A DNA stretch of 6,452 nt from Bacillota bacterium (GTDB lineage: Bacteria; Bacillota; Sulfobacillia; Thermaerobacterales; Thermaerobacteraceae), in the NCBI GenBank assembly GCA_003242195.1, contig QGUQ01000113.1, positions 1-6,452 of the forward strand, written 5' to 3'. Below are positions 1 through 5,608 of this stretch, piece after piece. A program made the position numbers and the translations under genes. The stretch's first letter is position 1. The number at the start of each line of letters is the position of its first letter. The notes beneath the pieces were generated by a model. The model worked only from the letters and a program-made list of their open reading frames with translations. It was not told the DNA's origin and did no database searches.

Positions 1-1
1 G

Positions 2-148
2 GGTGTTTTGCGTCAACGCCCCTGCCCACAGGAACTGGAGGATGCAGCGGCCTGGCTGCGGGTGCGCATGCCGGCTCTCTACGGGCCGCACTCGGACCGG
101 GATTGGGTCAAGCTGTTGCGCCAGCTCGCTCGCAGCGCGGTCGCCTAA
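2..148 (+). CDS. 3' end of an unrecognised protein gene (partial)
   Basis: The frame is open from the window edge and closes at TAA (146-148), giving 48 C-terminal residues. They include an Arg-rich, Trp-containing helix-like stretch (LEDAAAWLRVRMPALYG) and end in RQLARSAVA. Composition (Leu, Ala, Arg, acidic residues, G/C-rich third codon positions) resembles a real coding end better than the alternative frame starting at 3, which is rich in Cys and Ser. No domain can be recognised from so short a piece and I assign no function. It is followed by about 107 bases up to the tRNA. A weak hairpin (204-217, 5-bp stem, tetraloop) lies in that gap, but it has no T tract and overlaps the -35 of the tRNA promoter, so I do not call it a terminator. 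Confidence 0.5.
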   Translation, partial: GVLRQRPCPQELEDAAAWLRVRMPALYGPHSDRDWVKLLRQLARSAVA

Positions 149-210
149 ACCAACTACACGGCTGGGGATTCACCTACCGAAGCTTGACACGGACGTCCTC
201 GCGCCCGCCG

Positions 211-239
211 TTGCGGGATCGTCCGGGCCGTGTTAGAAT
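211..239 (+). promoter_or_regulatory. Housekeeping (sigma-A type) promoter for tRNA-Pro
   Basis: A -35 box TTGCGG (211-216), a 17-nt spacer and a -10 box TAGAAT (234-239) are present. The -10 is preceded by TG one base upstream (231-232), making an extended -10. Transcription would start near 246-247, about 9 nt before the mature tRNA end, which is typical for a tRNA gene. A perfect TTGACA at 184-189 has no -10 at a usable distance. Confidence 0.65.
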
Positions 240-255
240 GGGCTCGAGCTTCCGA

Positions 256-330
256 CGGGCTGTGGCGCAGCTTGGTTAGCGCGCTACCTTGGGGTGGTAG
301 AGGTCCCCGGTTCAAATCCGGGCAGCCCGA
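256..330 (+). tRNA. tRNA-Pro (anticodon GGG)
   Basis: All four arms fold without mismatch. The acceptor stem is CGGGCTG/CAGCCCG (256-262/323-329) with discriminator A330. The D stem is GCGC/GCGC (265-268/279-282). The anticodon stem is CTACC/GGTAG (284-288/296-300) around the loop TTGGGGT, so the anticodon is GGG at 291-293, reading CCC and CCU proline codons. The T stem is CCCGG/CCGGG (306-310/318-322) with loop TTCAAAT. The variable loop is 5 nt. CCA is not encoded (CGA follows), so the 3' end must be added by nucleotidyltransferase. CCC is expected to be a frequent proline codon in DNA this GC-rich. The gene is monocistronic, with its own promoter and terminator. Confidence 0.97.
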
Positions 331-348
331 CGATCCGAAGGAAGAACG

Positions 349-388
349 AGGCCGCGCGGGTCCGATGAAGACCCGCGCGGCCTATTTT
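349..388 (+). terminator. Intrinsic terminator after tRNA-Pro
   Basis: A 14-bp perfect stem (349-362 paired with 370-383) encloses a 7-nt loop (363-369) and is followed by ATTTT (384-388). It starts 19 bases after the tRNA and should separate it from the downstream sulfur-transfer operon. Confidence 0.85.
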
Positions 389-691
389 CCGGGCCGTTGG
401 CCGGCGGCGGCGCCCGCGCGGGGCACCGGCCGCGGGGACGGCCGCGCATTTCCCACCCCGGGTGCGCTGGAGCGCTGGAACGGGGCCGCCGCCGGGCCCC
501 GCTTGCCCCGCCACCGCACTTCCTCCGAGAACGGGCCGTGGGATGTGGCGGCGGTTGCGGGGCGGGCGTACGTAAATTAGTATTAATCCACGAAAAGCTA
601 TCGGCGTTGTCCGAATGCCAGCGCGCCCGCGCCGGGAAGGCCGGTGGCGGTGCGCCCAAGGCGGCGGCCATACCGGGGCGAGGTGTTCAGA
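389..691 (+). other. GC-rich intergenic leader ahead of the sulfur-carrier fusion gene
   Basis: About 300 bases hold no convincing gene. The open frames here on both strands are Arg/Pro/Gly-rich and match the composition of non-coding GC-rich DNA. A 7-bp GC hairpin (481-487 with 495-501, 7-nt loop) is visible. The only AT-rich patch lies at about 570-600 and coincides with the promoter called separately. From that promoter the transcript would carry an untranslated leader of about 100 nt. I looked for, and did not recognise, a T-box or a SAM or molybdenum-cofactor riboswitch. Confidence 0.5.
555..583 (+). promoter_or_regulatory. Candidate promoter of the CysO-MoeZ/Mec operon
   Basis: The -35-like TTGCGG (555-560), 17-nt spacer and -10-like TAGTAT (578-583) match the arrangement of the tRNA promoter, with an identical -35 hexamer and the same spacing. 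The -10 matches TATAAT at four of six positions. It lies in the only AT-rich patch of the leader. Moderate support only. Confidence 0.4.
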
Positions 692-2152
692 ATGGTCGAG
701 GTGTACATTCCCACACCCTACCGGTCCATCACCGGGGAATCCAGGGTACAGCTCGAGGCGAAGACGGTCATGGACCTCCTCCGCCAGCTGGCAGAGCGGT
801 ACCCCGATCTGCGCGAGCGCCTGTTCGATGGCGAGGAGATCGCTCACCATCTGAACGTCTACGTCAACAAGCGGGAGATCCGCACGTTGCAGGGGCCGGA
901 GACCCCGCTGGCCGACGGCGACGAGGTGGCCCTCATCCCCGCCATGTCCGGCGGGTCGGCACCCCTGCTCGACCAGCAGCAGCTGGAGCGCTACTCGAGG
1001 CAGCTGCGGCTTCCCGAGCTGGGCGTGGAGGGCCAGCGCAAGCTGCTGGACAGCAAGGTGGCCATCGTGGGTGCCGGGGCGCTGGGATCGCCGGCGGCGA
1101 TCTACCTGGCCGCTGCCGGCGTCGGGACCATCGGCCTGATCGACGGCGACCGGGTCGAGCTGTCCAACCTGCACCGGCAGATCCTCTACTTCGATCACGA
1201 CCAGGGCCGCCCCAAGACCCAGGCGGCGCGCCGGCACATCGAGGACATCAACCCCGACGTCCGGGTGATCGAACACCGGACCTTCCTCAACTCGCAGAAT
1301 GCCCTGGAGATCCTGGAACCCTACGACGTGGTGATCAACGGCAGCGACAACTTCGCCACGCGCTACTTGGTCAACGATGCCTGCGTCCTCCTGGGTAAGC
1401 CGCTGGTGGACGCCAGCATCCTGCGTTTCGAGGCCCAGGCCACGGTGTTCATGCCGGGCCGCGGGTGCTATCGCTGCCTGTACCCGGCGCCTCCCCCGCC
1501 GGGGATGGTTCCCAGCTGCGCGGAAGCCGGCGTCATCGGGGCCCTGGCCGGGCACATGGGGACGCTGCAGGCGCTGGAGGCCATCAAGATCCTCCTGGGC
1601 ATCGGCGAGACCCTGGCGGAGCGGCTCCTTATCTATGACGCGTTGAGTGCCACCTACCAGGTGCTTCAGTGGCAGCGCAACCCCAACTGCCCGGTGTGCG
1701 GGGACAACCCCACCATCAAGGAACTCATCGACTACGAGGCCTTCTGTGGCGCCCCCCTGCCCGGGCAAGGAGAGCGCAACGGCCGCGCCGGCAGCGGGGC
1801 TGGTCAGGAGGCGCAGCCACAACCGGCCGGACCGGTGGAGATCTCCCCCGTGGAGGCGGCCGAGGTACTGCAGCGCGGCGAGGTGCAGGTGATCGACGTC
1901 CGGGAGGAATGGGAGTACGCGCGTGACCATATCCCGGGGGCGCGGCTGATCCCCCTGGCCAAGCTGGCCGACCACCTGGAGGAGGTGGACCGGGAGCGGC
2001 CGCTGCTGGTCGTCTGCGAGGTGGGCGAGCGGAGCCGCCTCGCCGCCGAGTTCCTCCACCAGGCGGGATTCCCGCGGGTGTATAACCTGCAGGGGGGCAT
2101 GATCGCGTGGCGTGTCCACCGCCTTCCGGTCGAGGCGGGGAGCGGGCGTTGA
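692..2152 (+). CDS. moeZ: CysO/MoaD-like sulfur carrier fused to MoeZ-type adenylyltransferase and rhodanese
   Basis: This 486-residue protein has three domains. Residues 1-88 are a ubiquitin-fold carrier of the MoaD/CysO type (IPT near the start, NVYVN at 55-59) ending MSGG at 85-88. Residues about 96-352 are a ThiF/MoeB-family E1: RYSRQL from 100, nucleotide loop GAGALGSP (127-134), NLHRQ (159-163), K175, D219 in GSDN, zinc cysteines 259/262 and 333/336, and C276 in PSCAEAG, the conserved E1 cysteine position. A Gly/Gln-rich linker precedes a rhodanese domain (about 382-486) with active-site loop CEVGERS and C442. By family knowledge, the E1 adenylates the carrier's terminal glycine and the rhodanese supplies sulfur to form a thiocarboxylate, in the cytoplasm. 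The ATG at 692 is chosen because GAGGTG (680-685) lies 6 nt upstream; an in-frame GTG at 644 would add an Arg-rich tail. Oddity: the Gly-Gly is internal, followed directly by SAPLL. A coupled JAMM peptidase gene follows. Likely pathways are cysteine or molybdopterin sulfur transfer; which one is not settled here. Confidence 0.9.
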   Translation: MVEVYIPTPYRSITGESRVQLEAKTVMDLLRQLAERYPDLRERLFDGEEIAHHLNVYVNKREIRTLQGPETPLADGDEVALIPAMSGGSAPLLDQQQLERYSRQLRLPELGVEGQRKLLDSKVAIVGAGALGSPAAIYLAAAGVGTIGLIDGDRVELSNLHRQILYFDHDQGRPKTQAARRHIEDINPDVRVIEHRTFLNSQNALEILEPYDVVINGSDNFATRYLVNDACVLLGKPLVDASILRFEAQATVFMPGRGCYRCLYPAPPPPGMVPSCAEAGVIGALAGHMGTLQALEAIKILLGIGETLAERLLIYDALSATYQVLQWQRNPNCPVCGDNPTIKELIDYEAFCGAPLPGQGERNGRAGSGAGQEAQPQPAGPVEISPVEAAEVLQRGEVQVIDVREEWEYARDHIPGARLIPLAKLADHLEEVDRERPLLVVCEVGERSRLAAEFLHQAGFPRVYNLQGGMIAWRVHRLPVEAGSGR

Positions 2153-2604
2153 CGGGAGATGGGCCGCGTTCCTCCCCGCCGCCGGTCTTCATCCCGCGGT
2201 CCCTGGCGGACGCCATGATCGCCCACGCGCGGGCGGAAGCACCGCTGGAGGCGTGCGGGATCATCGGCGGCAGCGGCGAGCGCGCGCTGCGCTTCTACCC
2301 GGCGCGCAACGCGGACCGTTCACCGGTCCGCTACACGGTGCACCCGGAGGATCAGTTGCGGATTCTCTGGGAGCTGGAGGAACACGGCGAGGAGTTGTGG
2401 GGAATCTTCCACAGCCATCCCCGTTCCGAGGCGTATCCGTCGCCCACGGACGTGCGCTTCGCCTACTATCCCGAGGCCTATTACGTGATCGCCTCGCTGG
2501 CGGACCCCGCCCGTCCCGTCTTGCGCGCCTTCCGCATCGTCGACGGGCACATCACGGAGTATCCCATCGTCTTCGAGGCACCGGGGGAACGGGCCGGATC
2601 CTAG
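2149..2604 (+). CDS. JAMM/MPN zinc peptidase, Mec-like
   Basis: This 151-residue protein carries a complete JAMM zinc site: E34 in LEACGII, then H88-S-H90-P, S98 and D101, with the canonical H-x-H-x(10)-D spacing. The stretch HSHPRSEAYPSPTD closely resembles the mycobacterial Mec protein as I recall it. Mec cleaves cysteine from CysO-cysteine after the carrier's Gly-Gly. The start is uncertain. I choose TTG at 2149, which overlaps the upstream TGA (2150-2152) and has GGGGAG (2137-2142) 6 nt before it, implying translational coupling to the carrier-E1-rhodanese gene. GTG at 2107 would add 14 residues and a 46-base overlap. The N-terminus (to about residue 12) is Pro/Ser-rich and the core starts at VFIPRSLADA. 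No signal peptide or membrane segment is visible, so it is probably cytoplasmic. Role inferred: hydrolysis after Gly-Gly of the carrier, either to release cysteine or to free the carrier from its fusion partner. No cysM is in the window. Confidence 0.88.
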   Translation: MTGDGPRSSPPPVFIPRSLADAMIAHARAEAPLEACGIIGGSGERALRFYPARNADRSPVRYTVHPEDQLRILWELEEHGEELWGIFHSHPRSEAYPSPTDVRFAYYPEAYYVIASLADPARPVLRAFRIVDGHITEYPIVFEAPGERAGS

Positions 2605-2619
2605 CGCCCGTTCTCCCGG
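2581..2619. terminator. Long stem-loop over the convergent stops; candidate bidirectional terminator
   Basis: Bases 2581-2594 pair with 2606-2619: 14 bp with one G-T wobble (2586-2614), leaving an 11-nt loop (2595-2605). The loop contains CTAG, which holds both stop codons. Neither side is followed by a T tract, so this is not a classical intrinsic terminator. In the plus-strand RNA the odd pair is G-U; in the minus-strand RNA it becomes a C-A mismatch, so the plus-strand hairpin should be the stronger. Confidence 0.5.
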
Positions 2620-2867
2620 CCGGCAGCCCGGTAGTGCTTGACCCCGCTGTACAGCCCCATGCTGCCAAGGCCCGTGGCCAGCCCTCCGATCAAGGCTTCG
2701 AACCACACCGAGCCGCCAGCGACGGCGTAACCCAACGAGAGGGCGACCCCCAGCACGATCGCCGCAGGCGGCGCCCAGGCCGCCGGCATGCCCTGCCTCT
2801 TGAGGAGTTCCACCGCCGCGGTGATCAAGGGGACGGCCATCACCGTCCGCGTCACGTCCGGGTCCAA
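2601..2867 (-). CDS. Small holin-like membrane protein
   Basis: This 88-residue protein has hydrophobic segments at about 9-22, 35-50 and 54-73, separated by a KRQG turn and a GGS turn, with a basic C-terminus (KHYRAAGRENGR). The pattern of a short charged N-terminus, VELLKRQGMP, then two Gly/Ala-rich membrane spans resembles small phage-holin-like proteins found in Firmicute chromosomes. That resemblance is from memory of the pattern and is not proof of function. The start is my choice: TTG at 2867-2865 has GGAGG (2880-2876) 8 nt upstream. GTG at 2927, 1 nt after the spoIVA stop, would add 20 Arg/Pro/Ala-rich residues and has no clear ribosome site. It lies 61 nt behind spoIVA on the same strand and could be co-transcribed with it in the mother cell. 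Its TAG overlaps the TAG of the convergent JAMM gene. Confidence 0.6.
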   Translation of the reverse strand: MDPDVTRTVMAVPLITAAVELLKRQGMPAAWAPPAAIVLGVALSLGYAVAGGSVWFEALIGGLATGLGSMGLYSGVKHYRAAGRENGR

Positions 2868-2928
2868 GGCTTCCGCCTCCCTCGCCCGGGCGGCGCCCGG
2901 CCTGGCGGGCCGGCGCCTGGGCGGCACA

Positions 2929-4407
2929 TCAGAGGATGATGCAGATGAGGTTGCCGCTTCCCTCGTTGGCGATTCGCTCCAGGGACTCGCGGATCTTGTC
3001 CTGGGCGGGGGCGGGCATGGAGCGGATCTTGTCCTCGATGCCCTCCTTCAGCAACTCGTCGAGGGACTTGCCGAAGATGTCCGATTCCCAGATCTTGCGC
3101 GGGTCGTCTTCGAACTTCTCCATGAGGTAGTTGACCAGTTGCTGGGACTGCTTCTCGGAGCCGATCATGGGTGCCACTTCCGTGGTCACCACCGTACGGA
3201 ACAGGTGCAGAGCGGGTGCGCTGGCCCGCAGGCGCACGCCGAACTGGCCGCCCTTGCGGATCAACTCGGGTTCCTCGAAGATCATGTCGTCCAGGGAGGG
3301 CATGACGACCGCGTAGCCCCGGTCGTCCACCTCGTCCAGGCTGTTGCCGATGCGGTCGTAGACGGCCTTGGCGCGGCTCAGCTCGCGGATCAGGCGGACG
3401 AGGGCGTCCTTGCCCCGGATCTCCATGCCGCTGATCTCGCCCAGGATCTGCCAGAAGAGGTCCTCCGGCACCGTCACGTCCACCGTGGCGACGCCCGTCC
3501 CCAGGTCCAGCTCCTCCAGTTCCACCTTCTCCATGTGCTGGTACTCGGCCAGTTGGGCGATGGCCCGTTCCACGTCGCGGAGGCGCTCCACGTTCTGCAC
3601 CGTGGTGGCGATGGCGTCGTTGTAGTGGCGGCGCAACCAGAAGTCCGCGGGGAGTTCCTCGATCCAGGCCGGCAGGCGTACCACCAGCTCCCGCACGGGG
3701 AACTCCAGCAGCAGCTGTTCCAGCACCACCAGCAGGTCCTGCTCGGTGACGCGGTTGAGAGCGATGGGGATCACCTGGACATCGTACTCGTAGGCCAGGT
3801 TCTCCGCCAGCTCGGCCGTTTCGGGTGCCAGGGGATCCACCGTGTTCAACAGGATGACGAAAGGCTTGCCGATCTCCTTTAGCTCGTGGACGACCTGTCG
3901 CTCCGCCTCCACGAAGTTCTCCCGGGGGATCTCACCGAAGGAGCCGTCGCACGTCACCACGATGCCCAGGGTGGAGTGCTCGGTGATGATCCGGCGGGTC
4001 CCCACCACGGCCGCTTCCTCGAAGGGGATGTCCTCGTCGAACCAGGGGGTCGTCACCATGCGCGGGCCGTCTTCCTCCGTGTAGCCGATGGCCCCCGGCA
4101 CGGGGAAGCCCACCGAGTCCACGAGGCGGACGCGCACCGTCAGGCCTTCCTTGACCGTGATCTCCACGGCCTCGTCGGGGATGAACTTCGGCTCCGCCGT
4201 CATGATGGTGCGGCCGGCCCCGCTTTGCGGGATCGCGTCCTGGGTGCGCTGCCGGTCGTGCTCGTCGGCGATGTTGGGCAAGACCAGGAGCTCGGTGAAT
4301 TTCTTGACGAAGGTCGACTTGCCCGCCCGCACCGGACCGACCACGCCGATGTAAAGGTCGCCGCCGGTGCGCTCGGCGATGTCGTGAAAGATGTCGTAAC
4401 GCTCCAC
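2929..4407 (-). CDS. spoIVA: Stage IV sporulation protein A, spore coat morphogenetic ATPase
   Basis: This 492-residue protein is the same length as B. subtilis SpoIVA and similar along its whole length. In the known family, SpoIVA is made in the mother cell, is anchored to the forespore by SpoVM, and polymerises on ATP hydrolysis into the basement layer for the spore coat. Visible motifs are Walker A GPVRAGKST (24-32, K30), RTIMTAEPKF (66-75), the Walker B-like RLVDSVG with D97, the family blocks GPRMVTTPWF (114-123) and EHSTLGIVVT (143-152), and the conserved C-terminal blocks FEDDP, SDIFG and GSGNLICIIL. One difference stands out: position 71, a threonine next to T70 in the B. subtilis protein as I recall it, is alanine here. 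The start is GTG at 4407, with GGAGG (4420-4416) 8 nt upstream; the N-terminus MERYDIFHDIAERTGGD fits the family. A sigma-E-like promoter lies 87 nt upstream. Confidence 0.98.
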   Translation of the reverse strand: MERYDIFHDIAERTGGDLYIGVVGPVRAGKSTFVKKFTELLVLPNIADEHDRQRTQDAIPQSGAGRTIMTAEPKFIPDEAVEITVKEGLTVRVRLVDSVGFPVPGAIGYTEEDGPRMVTTPWFDEDIPFEEAAVVGTRRIITEHSTLGIVVTCDGSFGEIPRENFVEAERQVVHELKEIGKPFVILLNTVDPLAPETAELAENLAYEYDVQVIPIALNRVTEQDLLVVLEQLLLEFPVRELVVRLPAWIEELPADFWLRRHYNDAIATTVQNVERLRDVERAIAQLAEYQHMEKVELEELDLGTGVATVDVTVPEDLFWQILGEISGMEIRGKDALVRLIRELSRAKAVYDRIGNSLDEVDDRGYAVVMPSLDDMIFEEPELIRKGGQFGVRLRASAPALHLFRTVVTTEVAPMIGSEKQSQQLVNYLMEKFEDDPRKIWESDIFGKSLDELLKEGIEDKIRSMPAPAQDKIRESLERIANEGSGNLICIIL

Positions 4408-4493
4408 GCGCCTTCCCTCCCGTCGCTGCCGCCGTCCCCCGCGGCACTGGCTGGTCGGTCAGACAACGGCCGGCCCCGCTCCGAGGCCAGTAC

Positions 4494-4523
4494 CATGTAT
4501 ATGAGCGCCGGGAGGGGATATGT
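4494..4523 (-). promoter_or_regulatory. Sigma-E-like sporulation promoter for spoIVA
   Basis: Read on the minus strand, ACATATC (4523-4517) is followed by a 15-nt spacer and TATACATG (4501-4494). The B. subtilis mother-cell sigma-E consensus is roughly KMATATT, 14-15 nt, CATACAHT. The match is 5 of 7 and 6 of 8 with correct spacing, in an AT-rich patch of an otherwise GC-rich gap. spoIVA is a known sigma-E target. Predicted only. Confidence 0.5.
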
Positions 4524-4533
4524 CGTGGGGGCG

Positions 4534-4552
4534 GACGGCCCTGGGGACCGTC
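4534..4552 (-). terminator. Weak hairpin overlapping the reductase stop codon
   Basis: An 8-bp stem with one G-U pair (4552-4545 with 4541-4534) and a 3-nt loop begins inside the TGA stop of the upstream reductase gene. No T tract follows. It could partly separate the plsY-reductase transcript from spoIVA, but evidence is slight. Confidence 0.25.
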
Positions 4553-5606
4553 AGGGTCGGAGCCCCCGTGCCTCCAGGAAGCGCCACAGCTCCTCGGGTT
4601 GGTCGCGGTATCGCTGGTGCAGGCCGGGGTTGGCCGCCAGCTCTTCGATGAGGCTGGCGAGGGCTGCGTTGAGCGGCGCGTCCAGGCCCCTGGACGCTGC
4701 TTCGCGGGCCACCGCGCCGTGCAGGTAGGGGGATTCCGTGCGGGCCCGGCCGGCGGCCAGGTCCAGGGCCACCGAGGGAAGCTTGCCACCCCTCCCCCTG
4801 GCTGCCATGGGACCTACCAGCCGCGCGAACAGGCCGGAGGGCAGCCATTCCACCAGACGGGCGAAGCTCCGCACCGGATATCCCGGCAGGTCAATGAAGG
4901 CCGGGACGGCGGCCCGGCCCACCATCACCGCTTCCCGAAGACTCTGGTGCTCCAGGCGCGCCGCCAGGGGGTGGCGGAAGAGCCGGTGCACGTCCCACTG
5001 CAGGATGGCGCCGACGGCATTGCCGACCAGGTTGAGAAGCAATTTCGACCACTTGAGGGAGGCGGCATGGGATGCCACGGCGAGGGGCACCGGCAAGCCC
5101 GTCCATGCCGTGGCCAACCGACGGCAGGCCTCCTCACCTCCTGGGACCGGGGCGAGGGCCAGGCCGCCCGAACGGTTGAACACGACCACCTCGCCGCCCT
5201 GCAGGGTAGCGCTCAAGGTAACGGTGCCGGCCACGACCCGTTCCGGCCCGAAGACGCCGGCCAGGTAGTCCTCGGTGCCGATCCCGTTCTGGAAGGCCAC
5301 GATGAAGGGAACGGCCGGCCAGGCGTCCTGCAGCATGCGGACGGCCTCGCCCACGTCGAAGGCCTTGACGGTCAGGGCGACGGCGTCGGGGACCCCCCAG
5401 TCCGCCCCGGCCTGGAGGGGGTCGCCGTAGACGGCCGGCCGCGATGCGATGCTCCGGCCGCCGGCTAAGCGCACGCGCAGGCCGCCTCCCACCACCGGCG
5501 CCAGCCGGGCCGGGCGGCCGATCAATGCCACGTCGTGCCCTGCCGCCGCCAGCAGCCCGCCCACCAGGCACCCGATGGCTCCCGCGCCCAGCACCGCGAT
5601 CCGCAT
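4551..5606 (-). CDS. panE: 2-dehydropantoate 2-reductase (ketopantoate reductase) family
   Basis: This 351-residue protein has an N-terminal Rossmann motif GAGAIG (8-12 in register, GxGxxG at 7-12) and the ApbA/PanE helical C-terminal domain. Residues matching the E. coli PanE active site as I remember it are: K81 in TVKAFDV, N107 in FQNGIGT, K188, N192 and N196 in the KLLLNLVGN block, S278 and E291 in RTESPYLHG. PanE reduces ketopantoate to pantoate with NADPH for pantothenate and CoA synthesis. The family also contains members of unproven substrate, so the exact reaction is less sure than the fold. It is about 50 residues longer than the E. coli enzyme, with extra length in the C-terminal domain. 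ATG at 5606 lies 2 nt after the plsY stop, so the two are likely co-transcribed. It sits in the position usually held by gpsA, but lacks GpsA hallmarks such as GPSFA. Confidence 0.88.
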   Translation of the reverse strand: MRIAVLGAGAIGCLVGGLLAAAGHDVALIGRPARLAPVVGGGLRVRLAGGRSIASRPAVYGDPLQAGADWGVPDAVALTVKAFDVGEAVRMLQDAWPAVPFIVAFQNGIGTEDYLAGVFGPERVVAGTVTLSATLQGGEVVVFNRSGGLALAPVPGGEEACRRLATAWTGLPVPLAVASHAASLKWSKLLLNLVGNAVGAILQWDVHRLFRHPLAARLEHQSLREAVMVGRAAVPAFIDLPGYPVRSFARLVEWLPSGLFARLVGPMAARGRGGKLPSVALDLAAGRARTESPYLHGAVAREAASRGLDAPLNAALASLIEELAANPGLHQRYRDQPEELWRFLEARGLRP

Positions 5607-5608
5607 CT

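Noticed and set aside
184..189. A perfect TTGACA ahead of the tRNA
   Set aside because: No -10-like sequence lies 16-18 nt downstream; the TAGAAT box is 44 nt away and pairs better with TTGCGG at 211.
306..330. tRNA 3' end as an attachment site for an integrated element
   Set aside because: I found no second copy of the tRNA end in the window and no integrase; the neighbouring genes look like ordinary chromosome.
397..1398. A 333-codon plus-strand open frame covering the leader and the first half of the fusion gene
   Set aside because: It is out of frame with the clearly conserved carrier and E1 domains and is extremely Arg/Gly/Pro-rich.
284..2119. A 611-codon open frame on the minus strand, antisense to the tRNA and the sulfur-carrier fusion gene
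   Set aside because: It runs through the tRNA, its terminator and a gene with clear conserved motifs; its product is a low-complexity mix rich in Val, Asp, His, Gln and Leu, typical of the antisense of a GC-rich gene.
2788..3882. A 364-codon open frame on the plus strand opposite spoIVA
   Set aside because: It lies mostly antisense to a full-length, highly conserved spoIVA and shows the same His/Gln/Asp-rich shadow composition.
3886..4728. A 280-codon plus-strand open frame across the spoIVA start and the reductase end
   Set aside because: It crosses two well-supported minus-strand genes and their gap, has no recognisable motif, and is Arg/His/Gly-rich shadow sequence.
4599..5468. A 289-codon plus-strand open frame opposite the reductase gene
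   Set aside because: Antisense to a gene with a full set of family residues; composition is Gly/Gln/His-rich.
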